Below are positions 51,490-60,705 of a stretch of 64,000 nucleotides of DNA, piece after piece. A model generated the notes under the pieces. That model saw only the letters and a program-made list of their open reading frames with translations. It ran no database searches and was not told where the DNA came from. The number at the start of each line of letters is the position of its first letter. The first letter of the stretch is position 1. Where the stretch lies: contig JANLVI010000012.1 of the NCBI GenBank assembly GCA_031363915.1, positions 124,001 through 188,000 of the forward strand, given 5' to 3'. The position numbers were made by a program, and so were the translations under genes. This stretch comes from JANLVI01 sp031363915 (lineage in GTDB: Bacteria > Vulcanimicrobiota > Vulcanimicrobiia > Vulcanimicrobiales > Vulcanimicrobiaceae).

Positions 51490-52764
51490 ATGCGTCGGCT
51501 GGAACTCGATCCGCTCTCGAGCGCGATCTTTGCCGCCGTCACCATTGCCGCATTCGTGCTCGGACGCTTGCGCCCGACGTGGGCGGTGGCCATGCTCTTT
51601 CTCACCGATGAGATCGAATGGACGCACGAGCACGGCAGCGTAGCGCTGAGCATCTCGGTGCTGGTCAGCGCTGCGGTCGGGATCGCGTTTTTAACTCAAA
51701 CGCAACTGTTGCGAACGCTGCGCCGACCGGCGGTGCGCATCGTCGGCATCGGCTTTGGTGCGATGGCGCTCGCGACACTGCTCTCGGGGATCTGGGCGAC
51801 CGATCGCGGTCTCGTGCTGCAAGAATCGATCAAACTTCTCGAATACGCGATTACGTTTCTCATCGCGCACGCTGCCCTCGCCGTGCGGCGCGATGAACGG
51901 CTCGTCGTGACTAGCGTTGCGCTCGTCGCGCTCGTCGTATCGGTCGGTGCGCTCGGGCAACTCTTCACCGGCGCGCCATCTGCTTTTCCGATCGGATCGC
52001 ACATCGTGCCGCGCGTCGCCGGACTTCTTGCCGGTCCCAATCAGCTTGCCGGATATCTTGGATTGATCTACCCCGTGTTGCTCGTCGCCGTCATCGAATG
52101 GCGTTCGCGATTGGCGCTCGTCGCGCTCGCGGTCCTGGGTCTCGCGCTCGTTGCCACGCTCTCGCGCGGCGGTGCGTTCGGTCTCGCAGTCGCAACGCTC
52201 GTCGTGTTGCAGTGGCGTCCGCTTTCCGCGGGGCTACGCACCGCTCTTATCGCAGTCGTCGGCGGGATCGCGGCCATCGGTGCACTTACGCTCGCGTCGG
52301 GATCGCTTGGCCGCGTCGTCTTGGCCGATGAGGTCGCGCGCCCCGACGGGCTTGGAACGCGCACCCAACTCTGGCACGCAGCGCTCGCGCTTTTTCGCAG
52401 CAGTCCGCTGCTCGGCGTCGGCGCGGGGAATTTCGAAATTCGGCTGGGCTCGGTCGGCTACCCGGATTTGCGGACGCACGCGAATAGTTGGCTCTTCGAA
52501 ACGTTGGCCGACGGCGGACTCGTTCTGCTCGCTGCCACCGTCGTGTGGGTCCGTCAGGCGGTCGCCGTACTCTCGGGGCACGTGCGCTCGTCACCGCTCG
52601 CGCTCGCTGCGGTCGCTGCGACGGCGGGATTCGTCGCGCACGGTCTCTTCGACGATCTCGTGTTCTATCCGACGGTTGCTGCGACATGGTGGTTAATCGT
52701 CGGCGTCGCCGCCGGTTCCGTCGGGAACGGGGAAGTTCGCGCACGATCCGAAAACCCGCCGTAG
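51490..52764 (+). CDS. O-antigen ligase/polymerase family membrane protein
   Basis: A protein of about 424 residues with 10-12 transmembrane helices and the Wzy_C/WaaL-type region near residues 190-240 (LLAGPNQLAGYLGLIYPV) and a large periplasmic loop with RTQLWHAALALFRSSPLLGV. Such proteins ligate or polymerise lipid-linked glycans. ATG 51490 has no visible ribosome-binding site. CTG 51439 would give 17 more residues and a CTGA overlap with the transferase stop, like the CTG-started glycosyltransferase downstream, and has GGAG at 51425-51428; the start is undecided. Confidence 0.82.
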   Translation: MRRLELDPLSSAIFAAVTIAAFVLGRLRPTWAVAMLFLTDEIEWTHEHGSVALSISVLVSAAVGIAFLTQTQLLRTLRRPAVRIVGIGFGAMALATLLSGIWATDRGLVLQESIKLLEYAITFLIAHAALAVRRDERLVVTSVALVALVVSVGALGQLFTGAPSAFPIGSHIVPRVAGLLAGPNQLAGYLGLIYPVLLVAVIEWRSRLALVALAVLGLALVATLSRGGAFGLAVATLVVLQWRPLSAGLRTALIAVVGGIAAIGALTLASGSLGRVVLADEVARPDGLGTRTQLWHAALALFRSSPLLGVGAGNFEIRLGSVGYPDLRTHANSWLFETLADGGLVLLAATVVWVRQAVAVLSGHVRSSPLALAAVAATAGFVAHGLFDDLVFYPTVAATWWLIVGVAAGSVGNGEVRARSENPP

Positions 52765-52765
52765 C

Positions 52766-53200
52766 GTGATCGAAACGACGAATCCGGGGATCGACCCCGA
52801 TGAGTTGATGCTGCGCGTCGACGAGGAGCTCTCACGTCGGCGCCGCTCCGTCACGCGACCGCCGACGGCAAATCTACGGCTGCTCGTGACGGCGAGCGCC
52901 GCGAGCTTAGCCTCGATCGAAACGCTGCTCAACATCGCGGAACACGCTTCGCAGGTCCGTACCAAATGGCCCAGCCATCTGCGGCTTTTCCCGCTCGATC
53001 GCAGCGCGCGACTGCAGCGGGCCGTACTCGCTTTACTCGCGTTTCTTTTTAAAGATCAACGCAACGTCAACGAGTCGCTCATCCGCGCTTTGCGCGAAAA
53101 CGCGACGGTAAATCGTCGACTCATCGAACAGGTCGAACTCTTGCGCGCACAAGTCGAAGCGCTCGAACGCGAGCTCGACCGCGACGGTCGATCGACCTGA
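52766..53200 (+). CDS. Hypothetical coiled-coil protein in polysaccharide locus (144 aa)
   Basis: A 144-residue protein with GTG start one base after the ligase stop. The N-terminus DPDELMLRVDEELSRRRR is acidic-basic helical, the middle is hydrophobic-helical, and the C-terminal NRRLIEQVELLRAQVEALER is a strong coiled coil. Short proteins starting with a similar D-x-x-L-M-x-x-V segment often precede glycosyltransferase or methyltransferase genes in exopolysaccharide loci, but no function is established. Its stop overlaps the next gene as CTGA. Confidence 0.7.
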   Translation: MIETTNPGIDPDELMLRVDEELSRRRRSVTRPPTANLRLLVTASAASLASIETLLNIAEHASQVRTKWPSHLRLFPLDRSARLQRAVLALLAFLFKDQRNVNESLIRALRENATVNRRLIEQVELLRAQVEALERELDRDGRST

Positions 53201-55335
53201 AGCGAAACGTCGCTTTTCTCACGCCGTGGTTCGGTGCCGACACGCGCGGCGGTGCCGAGCGATCCGCTTTCGAGTTCGCTCGGGGCTTAGCCGCACGCGG
53301 CCACGGCGTCGATGTCCTCACCACGTGCTGCCGCTCGTTCGAAGACGACTGGTCGCGCAACACTCTGCGAGCCGGTGTCGAGGAGATCGAGGGGATGCAG
53401 GTGCACCGTTACCTCGTCGACCCGCGCGATCGACGCGCGTTCACGCGCATTAATACGGCCCTGCTCCGCACGGTGGGCGCGCTCAAACGCGGCGTATCGC
53501 CGCTCGAACCCTCCGATGCCGAGACGTTCTTTCGCGAAGGGATTCGTTCGCGCGGACTCGCGGGCGCCCTCACCGAGCGTATCGATCGCTACGATGCCGT
53601 CGTGCTTTCTCCGTATCTCTACGGCCCCGTGGTCGACGGCGTCGTGCGCGCCGGTCGCAAGGCGTTCTTTCAGCCGTGTCTGCACGACGAACCCTATGCA
53701 TATCTCGACCGGGTTGCAGACGCTCACTACCGCTCGCGGCGCCTGCTCTTCAATAGCGCCGGCGAAGCGGAACTCGCACGGAGACTCTACGGCCCGGGTA
53801 TCGCGGCAAAGTCGCGCGTGCTGGGTCTCGGCATCGACGCTCCGTCGACTGTACCGCAAGAAAGCGTCCAAGGCTTTGCCCCGCAACGCGAACGTTACGC
53901 GCTCTACATCGGCCGCCAAGATTCGACGAAAAATCTCAACCTCGCTGTCGCTGCGTTCGATGCGTATCGGCGCCGCTACCGAGATTCCGAACTCAAATTG
54001 GTCCTCGTCGGTGACCGCAGCGCATCGTTCGCGCGGCACGAGGGGATCGTCGATCTCGCCTACGTGAGCGAAGATGCGAAGTGGACGCTGCTCGCGCACG
54101 CCCGCGCGATCGTGCAACCATCGCTCAATGAAAGCTACAGCCGGGCGATTTTCGAAGGCTGGCACGTTGGACTTCCTGCCGTCGTTCACGCCGCGTGCCT
54201 TGCGACATCGACTGCCGTCGTGCAATCCGGCGGCGGCTGGGTTGCCGGTTCTGCAACGGAATGGGAAGCGGCGTTCGCGCGCATCGACGGCGACGATCGC
54301 GAACTGCAGGCGATCGGGATGCGTGGGCGCGCATACGCGGCGCAGTATGGCGCGTGGGAAGGCGTGTTCGATCGATTTGAGGCGATCGTCGATGAGATCG
54401 CCGCGCCAAACCTCTGGCCTTCGCGTTCGATTCGCGTCCTCGCCGATCCCGATAATAGTGCGATTCGCTCGTATGCTACCGCGCTCGACGTACGACTTGG
54501 ACGGACTGGCATTCGCGTTACCGACGCGGCCGTGCCGACGCTCGCGCATGTGTCGGGCGCGGATGAAATTCGCTCAGCACCGCAGGGCGCCGCACTCGTC
54601 GTCCATGGCATCGCGCTCGCAGCCGTGGATGTCTTGCGCGGACGGACCGCGCCGATTTTTATTCCTTCACGTTCACTTTACGACGCGCTCTCTGAAGCGC
54701 GCGTTGCCGTCGAATGGATGCCGCACGCCCTCGACGAGCGGCGTTGGGAGCAGTTGCCTGATGTCGAGCTCAACGCGAACCTCCAGGATGGCAATACGAA
54801 CCTCATGTTCAGCGGGCCGTTCCGCGCACTCGAACCGCTCGACGCGCTGCTCGAAGCGTTTCTCGATTACGTGCGCCTCGACGGTTCGGTGCGGTTATGC
54901 TTGATCGCGACGGGCGATATCGATGAGGACGTCTACGGGCGCGTGCGCGATCTGATTTACCAGCTGAACTTGGTGGATAATGTCGTTCTCGTCCACGAAC
55001 CGAGCGATGCCGAGCGCCTGGCGATGTTTCGTAACGCGACCCTCTTCTGGTCGATGGGCGATAACGATCCGCTCGGCGTCGAAATTCGCACCGCAATGCA
55101 TTTCGACGCGCCGGTCCTTGCTTACGATGAGCCGATCGTCCGCGAACTCGTCAAACCTGCCGGCATCGTTTTCACCACCCGCGAGGAGCTGGTGCGGATT
55201 GCAGCACTTGCGAAAGTCGTCGCAGACGATGAGACGCTTCGTCGAACGATCACGACCGCACAGCGCGGCGTTGTCGGCGCGATTTCCGATCGCGCGGCTA
55301 TCGAACGTTTGCAACAGTGGCTCGACGCCGGGTAG
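53197..55335 (+). CDS. Double-domain GT4-type glycosyltransferase, apparent CTG start
   Basis: A 712-residue enzyme with two GT-B modules. The first (residues 1-400) starts VAFLTPWFGADTRGGAERSA and has the donor-site region YIGRQDSTKNLN and QPSLNESYSRAIFEGW. The second (about 400-712) has a weaker N-half and LMFSGPFRALEPLDALLEAF, FWSMGDNDPLGVEIRTAM. The first ATG/GTG/TTG in frame is ATG 53395, which would remove the entire acceptor-side N-terminus with its GGAE motif. CTG 53197 restores it exactly and overlaps the previous stop as CTGA. The two modules probably add consecutive sugars, though the second may be inactive. Confidence 0.85.
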   Translation: MKRNVAFLTPWFGADTRGGAERSAFEFARGLAARGHGVDVLTTCCRSFEDDWSRNTLRAGVEEIEGMQVHRYLVDPRDRRAFTRINTALLRTVGALKRGVSPLEPSDAETFFREGIRSRGLAGALTERIDRYDAVVLSPYLYGPVVDGVVRAGRKAFFQPCLHDEPYAYLDRVADAHYRSRRLLFNSAGEAELARRLYGPGIAAKSRVLGLGIDAPSTVPQESVQGFAPQRERYALYIGRQDSTKNLNLAVAAFDAYRRRYRDSELKLVLVGDRSASFARHEGIVDLAYVSEDAKWTLLAHARAIVQPSLNESYSRAIFEGWHVGLPAVVHAACLATSTAVVQSGGGWVAGSATEWEAAFARIDGDDRELQAIGMRGRAYAAQYGAWEGVFDRFEAIVDEIAAPNLWPSRSIRVLADPDNSAIRSYATALDVRLGRTGIRVTDAAVPTLAHVSGADEIRSAPQGAALVVHGIALAAVDVLRGRTAPIFIPSRSLYDALSEARVAVEWMPHALDERRWEQLPDVELNANLQDGNTNLMFSGPFRALEPLDALLEAFLDYVRLDGSVRLCLIATGDIDEDVYGRVRDLIYQLNLVDNVVLVHEPSDAERLAMFRNATLFWSMGDNDPLGVEIRTAMHFDAPVLAYDEPIVRELVKPAGIVFTTREELVRIAALAKVVADDETLRRTITTAQRGVVGAISDRAAIERLQQWLDAG

Positions 55336-56489
55336 CCTTCGTCATCCACCGTTGCGGCGAAAGCGTCATCGGGGGTGCGGAACGCTTTTGCCTGGAGCTT
55401 GCCCAGCGGCTCCACGAACATGTCGACGTGGAAATTCTTACCACGTGCGCGACGGATCATCGAACGTGGAAGAACGTGTACCCGCCGGGCCCCGGTACGA
55501 TCGGAACGGTACCCGCTCTGCGCTTTCCGGTCGCGCGCGAGCGCAGTCCGGCGTCATTCGATCGACGCTCCCGCGCACTGCGCTATACGATCGACCCGTC
55601 GGCGAAGCGAGTGGATCGTTGGATGCGCGAGCAGGGCCCGGACGTACCGCAACTGACCGCAGCTCTGCGTGCGCGCGATTACGACGCGGTGCTCTTTCTT
55701 CCGTATCTCTACGCGACGACGTACTTCGGACTACCGGACGTCGCGCGTCGCGCGATCTTGATCCCGCTCGCACACGACGAGTGGATGATCCATCTGCCGA
55801 TGTGGGATTCGTTTTTTGCCTTGCCGAGCGCGATCGTCACGACGAGTCATGGCGAGCGCGCGATGCTTCGCACCCGTTTCCCGCATCTTTCGCTCGACGA
55901 TTCGCCGATCGGGTTTGGCATCGAGCCGCCGTCCCGAATCGATTCCGGCGCGTTTGCGGCGAAGCACGGGATCTCGGAGCCATATCTGCTCTACGTCGGA
56001 CGCATCGACCCGGCAAAGAACATCGATGCGCTCGTTGCAAGTTTTCTCGCCGGAGCCGACCGCACGCGGACGCTCGTCTTGGCGGGCCCGCAGACGATGG
56101 CCGTACCGAATCACCCCAAAATTCGCGCCGTCGGTACGCTCGACGAGCAGACGAAGTTCGAAGCCATGGCGGGGGCTCGTATGCTCGTGCACCCCTCGCT
56201 CTTTGAGAGCCTCTCGATCGTGATGCTCGAAGCGTGGTCCGTCGGAACGCCGGCCTTGGTTAGTGCGGAGAGCGAAGTGCTCGTCAACCAGTGTCGACGG
56301 GCACGAGGTGGCGCCTGGTATCGCAATGACGTCGACTTTACTCTGTTGGCAGAATCTGATTTCCTGGGTGAGGGCGCGGCACTTGGCGCGCAAGGGAGGG
56401 AATACGTCCGCGCCGAGCATAGCTGGCATGACGTGGTTGCGGCGTATCTTTCCGTGATCGAGCGCGTCGCCGCGTCCGTTTCCCCCTAA
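55317..56489 (+). CDS. GT4 family glycosyltransferase
   Basis: A 390-residue GT-B enzyme. The N-terminal RRVAFVIHRCGESVIGGAER segment and the C-terminal donor-binding region (YLLYVGRIDPAKNIDALVAS, HPSLFESLSIVMLEAWSVG with the ExxxxxxxE motif) define GT4. GTG 55317 overlaps the upstream gene by 19 bases. The N-terminus is related to that of the preceding glycosyltransferase, implying duplication. Sugar and acceptor are unknown. The TAA stop precedes a MurJ-like gene by 12 bases. Confidence 0.92.
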   Translation: MARRRVAFVIHRCGESVIGGAERFCLELAQRLHEHVDVEILTTCATDHRTWKNVYPPGPGTIGTVPALRFPVARERSPASFDRRSRALRYTIDPSAKRVDRWMREQGPDVPQLTAALRARDYDAVLFLPYLYATTYFGLPDVARRAILIPLAHDEWMIHLPMWDSFFALPSAIVTTSHGERAMLRTRFPHLSLDDSPIGFGIEPPSRIDSGAFAAKHGISEPYLLYVGRIDPAKNIDALVASFLAGADRTRTLVLAGPQTMAVPNHPKIRAVGTLDEQTKFEAMAGARMLVHPSLFESLSIVMLEAWSVGTPALVSAESEVLVNQCRRARGGAWYRNDVDFTLLAESDFLGEGAALGAQGREYVRAEHSWHDVVAAYLSVIERVAASVSP

Positions 56490-56501
56490 GCGAGGTCCCT
56501 C

Positions 56502-58088
56502 ATTCCCGCACGTCTGCGGGCGCTCCCGGAGCCGGGTCCGCCCTCTCGCGGCCGTTTCGCGTCGGCTGCGATCGTCGCCGGCGCCACGCTCGGCTCGAGC
56601 ATTCTCGGTTTCGGCCGGGAAGTCGTCAACGCTCGCTTCTACGGTACGAGCCGCGAACTCGACACGTTTATCGCGGCCACGACGATCCCCACGATCGTTT
56701 TCGGTCTGTTCAACGGTGCCTTAGTCAGTGCGCTCGTGCCGCTGTTCACGCGCTGGTTTGCGGCGGGAGACCGGCAATCGGCGTGGCGCTTAGCGAGCAC
56801 GATTCTCAACGTGCTCGTGGTTGTGCTTTGCCTACTCTCCGTCGCCGGGTGGTACCTCGCCCCGTTTTACGTTCCAGCGATCGCCAGCGGCTTTACCCAC
56901 GATCAGGCGGCATCCGCGGTGGAGATGACACGCGCGATCATCCCGGGTGTCGTGACTACGAGTCTCGCGGGCGCTTTGAGCGCCCTGCTCAACGCGCAGG
57001 GCCGGTTCACATCCGCCGCTCTGCAAGGCGTTGCGATTAACATTTGCACGATCGGCGCCGTGGTGCTGCTCGCACCGCACTGGGGCATTCAGGCGCTCGT
57101 ATTCGGAACGCTCCTCGGGCTCATCGCGCAACTCGTCGTACAGTTGCCGGCTCTGCTGGCGCTCGGCGGATATCGACCGATCGTTGCGCTCGATCATCCC
57201 GGGCTGCGCGAATTGGTGCTCGTAATCGGACCGATCGTGCTCGGTTCGCTCGGCGGACAGGCTGGAATTTTTTTGGATCGACATTTCGCATCGGGTTTAC
57301 CGGTCGGCGCGATCTCCGGGATGAATTACGCGATCAAACTCACGAGCTTTCCGCAGACGGTTTTCACTACGGCGCTTGCAACCGTGCTCTTTCCACTTCT
57401 CGCTACGGAATTCGCGCGCGCGAATCGCGCAGCGGTGCGACGCGCGGTCGAATCGAGCCTGCAAATCGTCAACGTGATCACGATCCCCGCGACGGTCGGA
57501 CTGATCGTCATCGCGGGTCCGCTCGTGCGCGTTCTCTTCGAACGCGGTGCTTTCGATCCGCACGCGACACTCTTAACCGCCTCACTCGTCCCGTTCGCCT
57601 CGATCGGCCTTGCGGCAATCGCGATCAATGTCGTGCTGTCGCGCTGCACGTTTGCGTGCAGCGCGGTCTGGCCGACCGTCGCGATCTCGCTTGCCTCGGT
57701 CGTCCTCAACATCGTTTTGGTTCTCGTCTTTTTGCCGTCGCTCGGCGCACGCGGATTGCTCCTCGCCGGCTCCCTCTCGCAAGTCGCGCAGGCGGTCGCG
57801 CTCGCGTTCGTGGTACGCGGTCTCCTCGGTTCGATCGGTTGGCGCGGCGTCGCGTGGCAAGCCGTGCGGGTGGGAATCGCGGCCGCCGTTATGGCCGGCG
57901 TCATCGCGTATTTAGAATACGTCGCCGCACCGCGGGTGACGAGCGTATCTCAAGACGCACTCTTCGTGATCGTGGCGCTTTCGCTCGGCGGTACGATCTT
58001 CGTTGTCACGGCGAAGGCGCTTCGCGTCGCGGAAATCGATCGCGTAGCGGCGATGCTTCGCGCGAAATTTAGCGGCACGCGCGCTTGA
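56502..58088 (+). CDS. MurJ/MviN-like lipid flippase, apparent ATT start
   Basis: A 528-residue MOP-superfamily flippase with about 14 helices, related to MurJ (lipid II) and used here possibly for exopolysaccharide repeats. Conserved N-terminal elements are SILGFGREVVNARFYGTSRE and LDTFIAATTIPTIVFGLFNG. The first canonical start in frame is GTG 56736, which would delete two helices and these motifs; an in-frame TAA lies at 56487. ATT 56502, five bases after GAGGT (56492-56496), gives the usual family length. CTG 56514 is a weaker alternative. The stop overlaps the next start as TTGA. Confidence 0.88.
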   Translation: MPARLRALPEPGPPSRGRFASAAIVAGATLGSSILGFGREVVNARFYGTSRELDTFIAATTIPTIVFGLFNGALVSALVPLFTRWFAAGDRQSAWRLASTILNVLVVVLCLLSVAGWYLAPFYVPAIASGFTHDQAASAVEMTRAIIPGVVTTSLAGALSALLNAQGRFTSAALQGVAINICTIGAVVLLAPHWGIQALVFGTLLGLIAQLVVQLPALLALGGYRPIVALDHPGLRELVLVIGPIVLGSLGGQAGIFLDRHFASGLPVGAISGMNYAIKLTSFPQTVFTTALATVLFPLLATEFARANRAAVRRAVESSLQIVNVITIPATVGLIVIAGPLVRVLFERGAFDPHATLLTASLVPFASIGLAAIAINVVLSRCTFACSAVWPTVAISLASVVLNIVLVLVFLPSLGARGLLLAGSLSQVAQAVALAFVVRGLLGSIGWRGVAWQAVRVGIAAAVMAGVIAYLEYVAAPRVTSVSQDALFVIVALSLGGTIFVVTAKALRVAEIDRVAAMLRAKFSGTRA

Positions 58089-59371
58089 TCGAAAAAATTC
58101 GAAATAATGACTTTCTCCGTCACGGTGCCGTCGTTTTCGCCGGCTTGATGCTCGCGAACGTTTTTCACTACCTCTGGTATTTCGAAGTCAGTCGGCTTCT
58201 CGGCGTGGCTGGATATGCGATCGTCACGTCGCTGTTCGCTTCCGTCTTGATTTGTTCGCTGCCCGGACTCGTCGTGCAGACGGCGATCGCTAAAGTCGCG
58301 GCCGACCTGCACGCACGTGGCGATCGTCCGCACCTGCGTCGACTATCGCGACTCGCGACGCTGGCTTCGCTCGTCGTCGGGGCGCTCGCGTTCCTCCTCT
58401 CGCTCGCGTTCAGTTCCGCGATCGCGGACTATCTTCACATCCTCGATTTGCGATTGATCGCGGCGTCCGGCGTCGCGCTGATGCTGACGCTCGTTCTCTA
58501 CGTCCAGCGCGGCATCTATCAGGGTGCGCAGCGGTTCGCGACGTTCACCGTGTCGTCGGTGATCGAAGCGGTGGGGAAAGCCATCCTCGGTGCCGCCCTG
58601 CCGCTCGCCGGCTTCGGCGCGCTCGGTGCGCTCGTCGGACTCGACATCGCACTCGCCCTATCGTTCGTTTACACGACCCTCCAGTTTCGCCAGTTTGGAG
58701 AACCTGCGGCGGTGCTGGTCTTGCCGTGGCGCAGAATCGTCGCTACGTCTTCGAATATCGCGATGTCGGTCGGTGCGATCACCGTGATGGCACTCTTCGA
58801 TGTGATCCTCGTGAAGCATTATTTTCCGGAACGAGAAGCCGGGCTCTATAGTGCAGCATCGCTTGCGGGGCGCGCGCTCTTCACGGTGCTGGCATTCGTT
58901 CCGACCATCATCATGCCCAAAGCCACCGCGCGAATTGCCGCGGGCCGTTCGCCGCGCGGCTTGCTCGCACAGGCCTCGATTTTGGTCGTCCTCATCGGTG
59001 GAACGGCACTCGCGCTCTTTGGTTTTGCGCCGGGCTTCGTCGTCGCTGTCATCGCCGGGAAGGCGTATCTCGACGCGGCGCCGCTCGTGTTCCCGTACGG
59101 CTGTGCACTGGTCTTGCTTGCTTCTGCCAATATTGCCGCAATGTATAAAATCGGGTTACAGCGCTTCGATTTCACGGTACCGCTACTCGCCGTCGTGATC
59201 GGCGAAATCGTCGCCGTGAGTCTCCGGCACGGTTCGCTGCCGGTCGTCATCCAGACGCTCGTGGTCGGTCACGCGCTCGCATTTGCGGTCACGCTTTACC
59301 GGATTACGGCGCCGCATGCAGACGTCGTCCAGGAAATGAGTCCGCCGCCCGTAATGGAAACCATCGCATGA
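58085..59371 (+). CDS. Wzx-like oligosaccharide flippase
   Basis: A 428-residue MOP-superfamily membrane protein with about 12 helices, of the polysaccharide biosynthesis export group. Examples are GVAGYAIVTSLFASVLICSL and FDVILVKHYFPEREAGLYSA, the latter a familiar flippase motif. The TTG at 58085 forms a TTGA overlap with the MurJ-like gene. Having two different MOP flippases in tandem suggests two lipid-linked substrates, or that the MurJ-like protein serves peptidoglycan while this one serves the exopolysaccharide. Confidence 0.88.
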   Translation: MIEKIRNNDFLRHGAVVFAGLMLANVFHYLWYFEVSRLLGVAGYAIVTSLFASVLICSLPGLVVQTAIAKVAADLHARGDRPHLRRLSRLATLASLVVGALAFLLSLAFSSAIADYLHILDLRLIAASGVALMLTLVLYVQRGIYQGAQRFATFTVSSVIEAVGKAILGAALPLAGFGALGALVGLDIALALSFVYTTLQFRQFGEPAAVLVLPWRRIVATSSNIAMSVGAITVMALFDVILVKHYFPEREAGLYSAASLAGRALFTVLAFVPTIIMPKATARIAAGRSPRGLLAQASILVVLIGGTALALFGFAPGFVVAVIAGKAYLDAAPLVFPYGCALVLLASANIAAMYKIGLQRFDFTVPLLAVVIGEIVAVSLRHGSLPVVIQTLVVGHALAFAVTLYRITAPHADVVQEMSPPPVMETIA

Positions 59372-60705
59372 AGGATATCGCAATCATCGGGACTGGCTAC
59401 GTCGGGCTCGTCACCGGAACGTGTTTTGCCGAACTCGGGCATAAAGTCGTTTGCCTAGACAACGATCGATCCAAAATCGACCGGCTCGAGCGCGATGAGT
59501 TGCCGTTTTTCGAACCCTCACTACTCGAAATGGTGCAGCGCAACCAGCATTCCGGGCGACTCTCGTTTTCAACCGACATCCGTGCGGGAATCAAAGCTTC
59601 GGAGATTATTTTCATCGCGGTCGGAACGCCGATGCACGAAGACGGTCATGCCGATCTGAGTGCGGTTCGAGCGGTCGCGCGCGAAATCGGGAAAGCGCTG
59701 AACGGACCCAAAATCGTCGTGTCAAAATCGACGGTTCCGGTCGAAACCGGCGAGCTCATTTCGTCGATTATTAAAGAACACTCCGATGAAAAGCACGCCG
59801 TGATGGTTGTTAGCAACCCGGAGTTTCTTCGCGAGGGCTCGGCGGTCGCCGACTTCATGCAGCCCGATCGCATCGTGATCGGCACCGGCGATGCGGAAGC
59901 CGAGCGCGTGATGCGCGATCTTTACGCAGCACTCGATGCACCAATCGTCGTGACCGACGTCAGGACCTCGGAGATGATCAAATACGCGGCAAACGCGTTT
60001 CTCGCGACGAAGATTTCGTTCATCAACGAGATCGCCAACATCTGCGAACTCGTCGGCGTCGATGTGAAGGCCGTCGGTCGCGGTATGGGATTCGACCATC
60101 GGATCGGGACGCAGTTCCTGAATCCGGGGATCGGTTACGGCGGGTCGTGTTTCCCCAAAGACGTGCGCGCGCTCGAGCAGATTGCGGCCGAACGCAATTA
60201 TGATGCGCCGCTGCTGCGTGCGGTGGAAACGGTCAACCGACGTCAGGTTCCGCGTACGCTCGAGAAACTGCGCGCATCGCTCGGCTCGCTCGAGGGCCGC
60301 GTTATTGCGATGCTCGGCCTTGCGTTCAAACCGAATACCGATGATTTGCGCGATGCACCCGCGGTCGCTCTCATCAACGAATTACACGCAGCCGGGGCGA
60401 CGGTGCGGGCGCACGATCCCATCGCAATGTCGGCGGCTCGGACTCTTTTCGCAAGCGGAATTACCTTTCACGACGACATTTACGAACCGATGGACGGCGC
60501 TGATGCACTCGTTTTGGCGACGGAATGGAACGAATTCAAGAACATCGATTTCGCCCGCGTGGCTTCACGACTGCGCGGCAACATCGTCATCGACGGACGC
60601 AACGTCTTCGATCCGGCCAAAGTCAATGCAGCTGGACTCGACTATTACGGTGTGGGGCGTCCGATACAGATCGGGCATGTCCCGGTATCCGCGAACGGCC
60701 GCTAG
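59368..60705 (+). CDS. ugd: UDP-glucose 6-dehydrogenase
   Basis: A 445-residue enzyme oxidising UDP-glucose to UDP-glucuronate with two NAD+. The Rossmann motif GTGYVGLVTGTCFAELGH is at residues 7-24, and the catalytic cysteine in GIGYGGSCFPKD near residue 260. KSTVPVETGE and IKYAANAFLATKISFINE are conserved family segments. ATG 59368 overlaps the flippase stop as ATGA. The TAG stop shares the palindrome CTAG with the stop of the convergent gene. Its product is the substrate of the UDP-glucuronate decarboxylase encoded just downstream on the other strand. Confidence 0.97.
   Translation: MKDIAIIGTGYVGLVTGTCFAELGHKVVCLDNDRSKIDRLERDELPFFEPSLLEMVQRNQHSGRLSFSTDIRAGIKASEIIFIAVGTPMHEDGHADLSAVRAVAREIGKALNGPKIVVSKSTVPVETGELISSIIKEHSDEKHAVMVVSNPEFLREGSAVADFMQPDRIVIGTGDAEAERVMRDLYAALDAPIVVTDVRTSEMIKYAANAFLATKISFINEIANICELVGVDVKAVGRGMGFDHRIGTQFLNPGIGYGGSCFPKDVRALEQIAAERNYDAPLLRAVETVNRRQVPRTLEKLRASLGSLEGRVIAMLGLAFKPNTDDLRDAPAVALINELHAAGATVRAHDPIAMSAARTLFASGITFHDDIYEPMDGADALVLATEWNEFKNIDFARVASRLRGNIVIDGRNVFDPAKVNAAGLDYYGVGRPIQIGHVPVSANGR

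Noticed and set aside
53287..54549. 420-codon minus-strand open frame inside the GT4 gene
   Set aside because: Antisense shadow of a gene with clear glycosyltransferase motifs; the translation is Arg-rich and matches no family.
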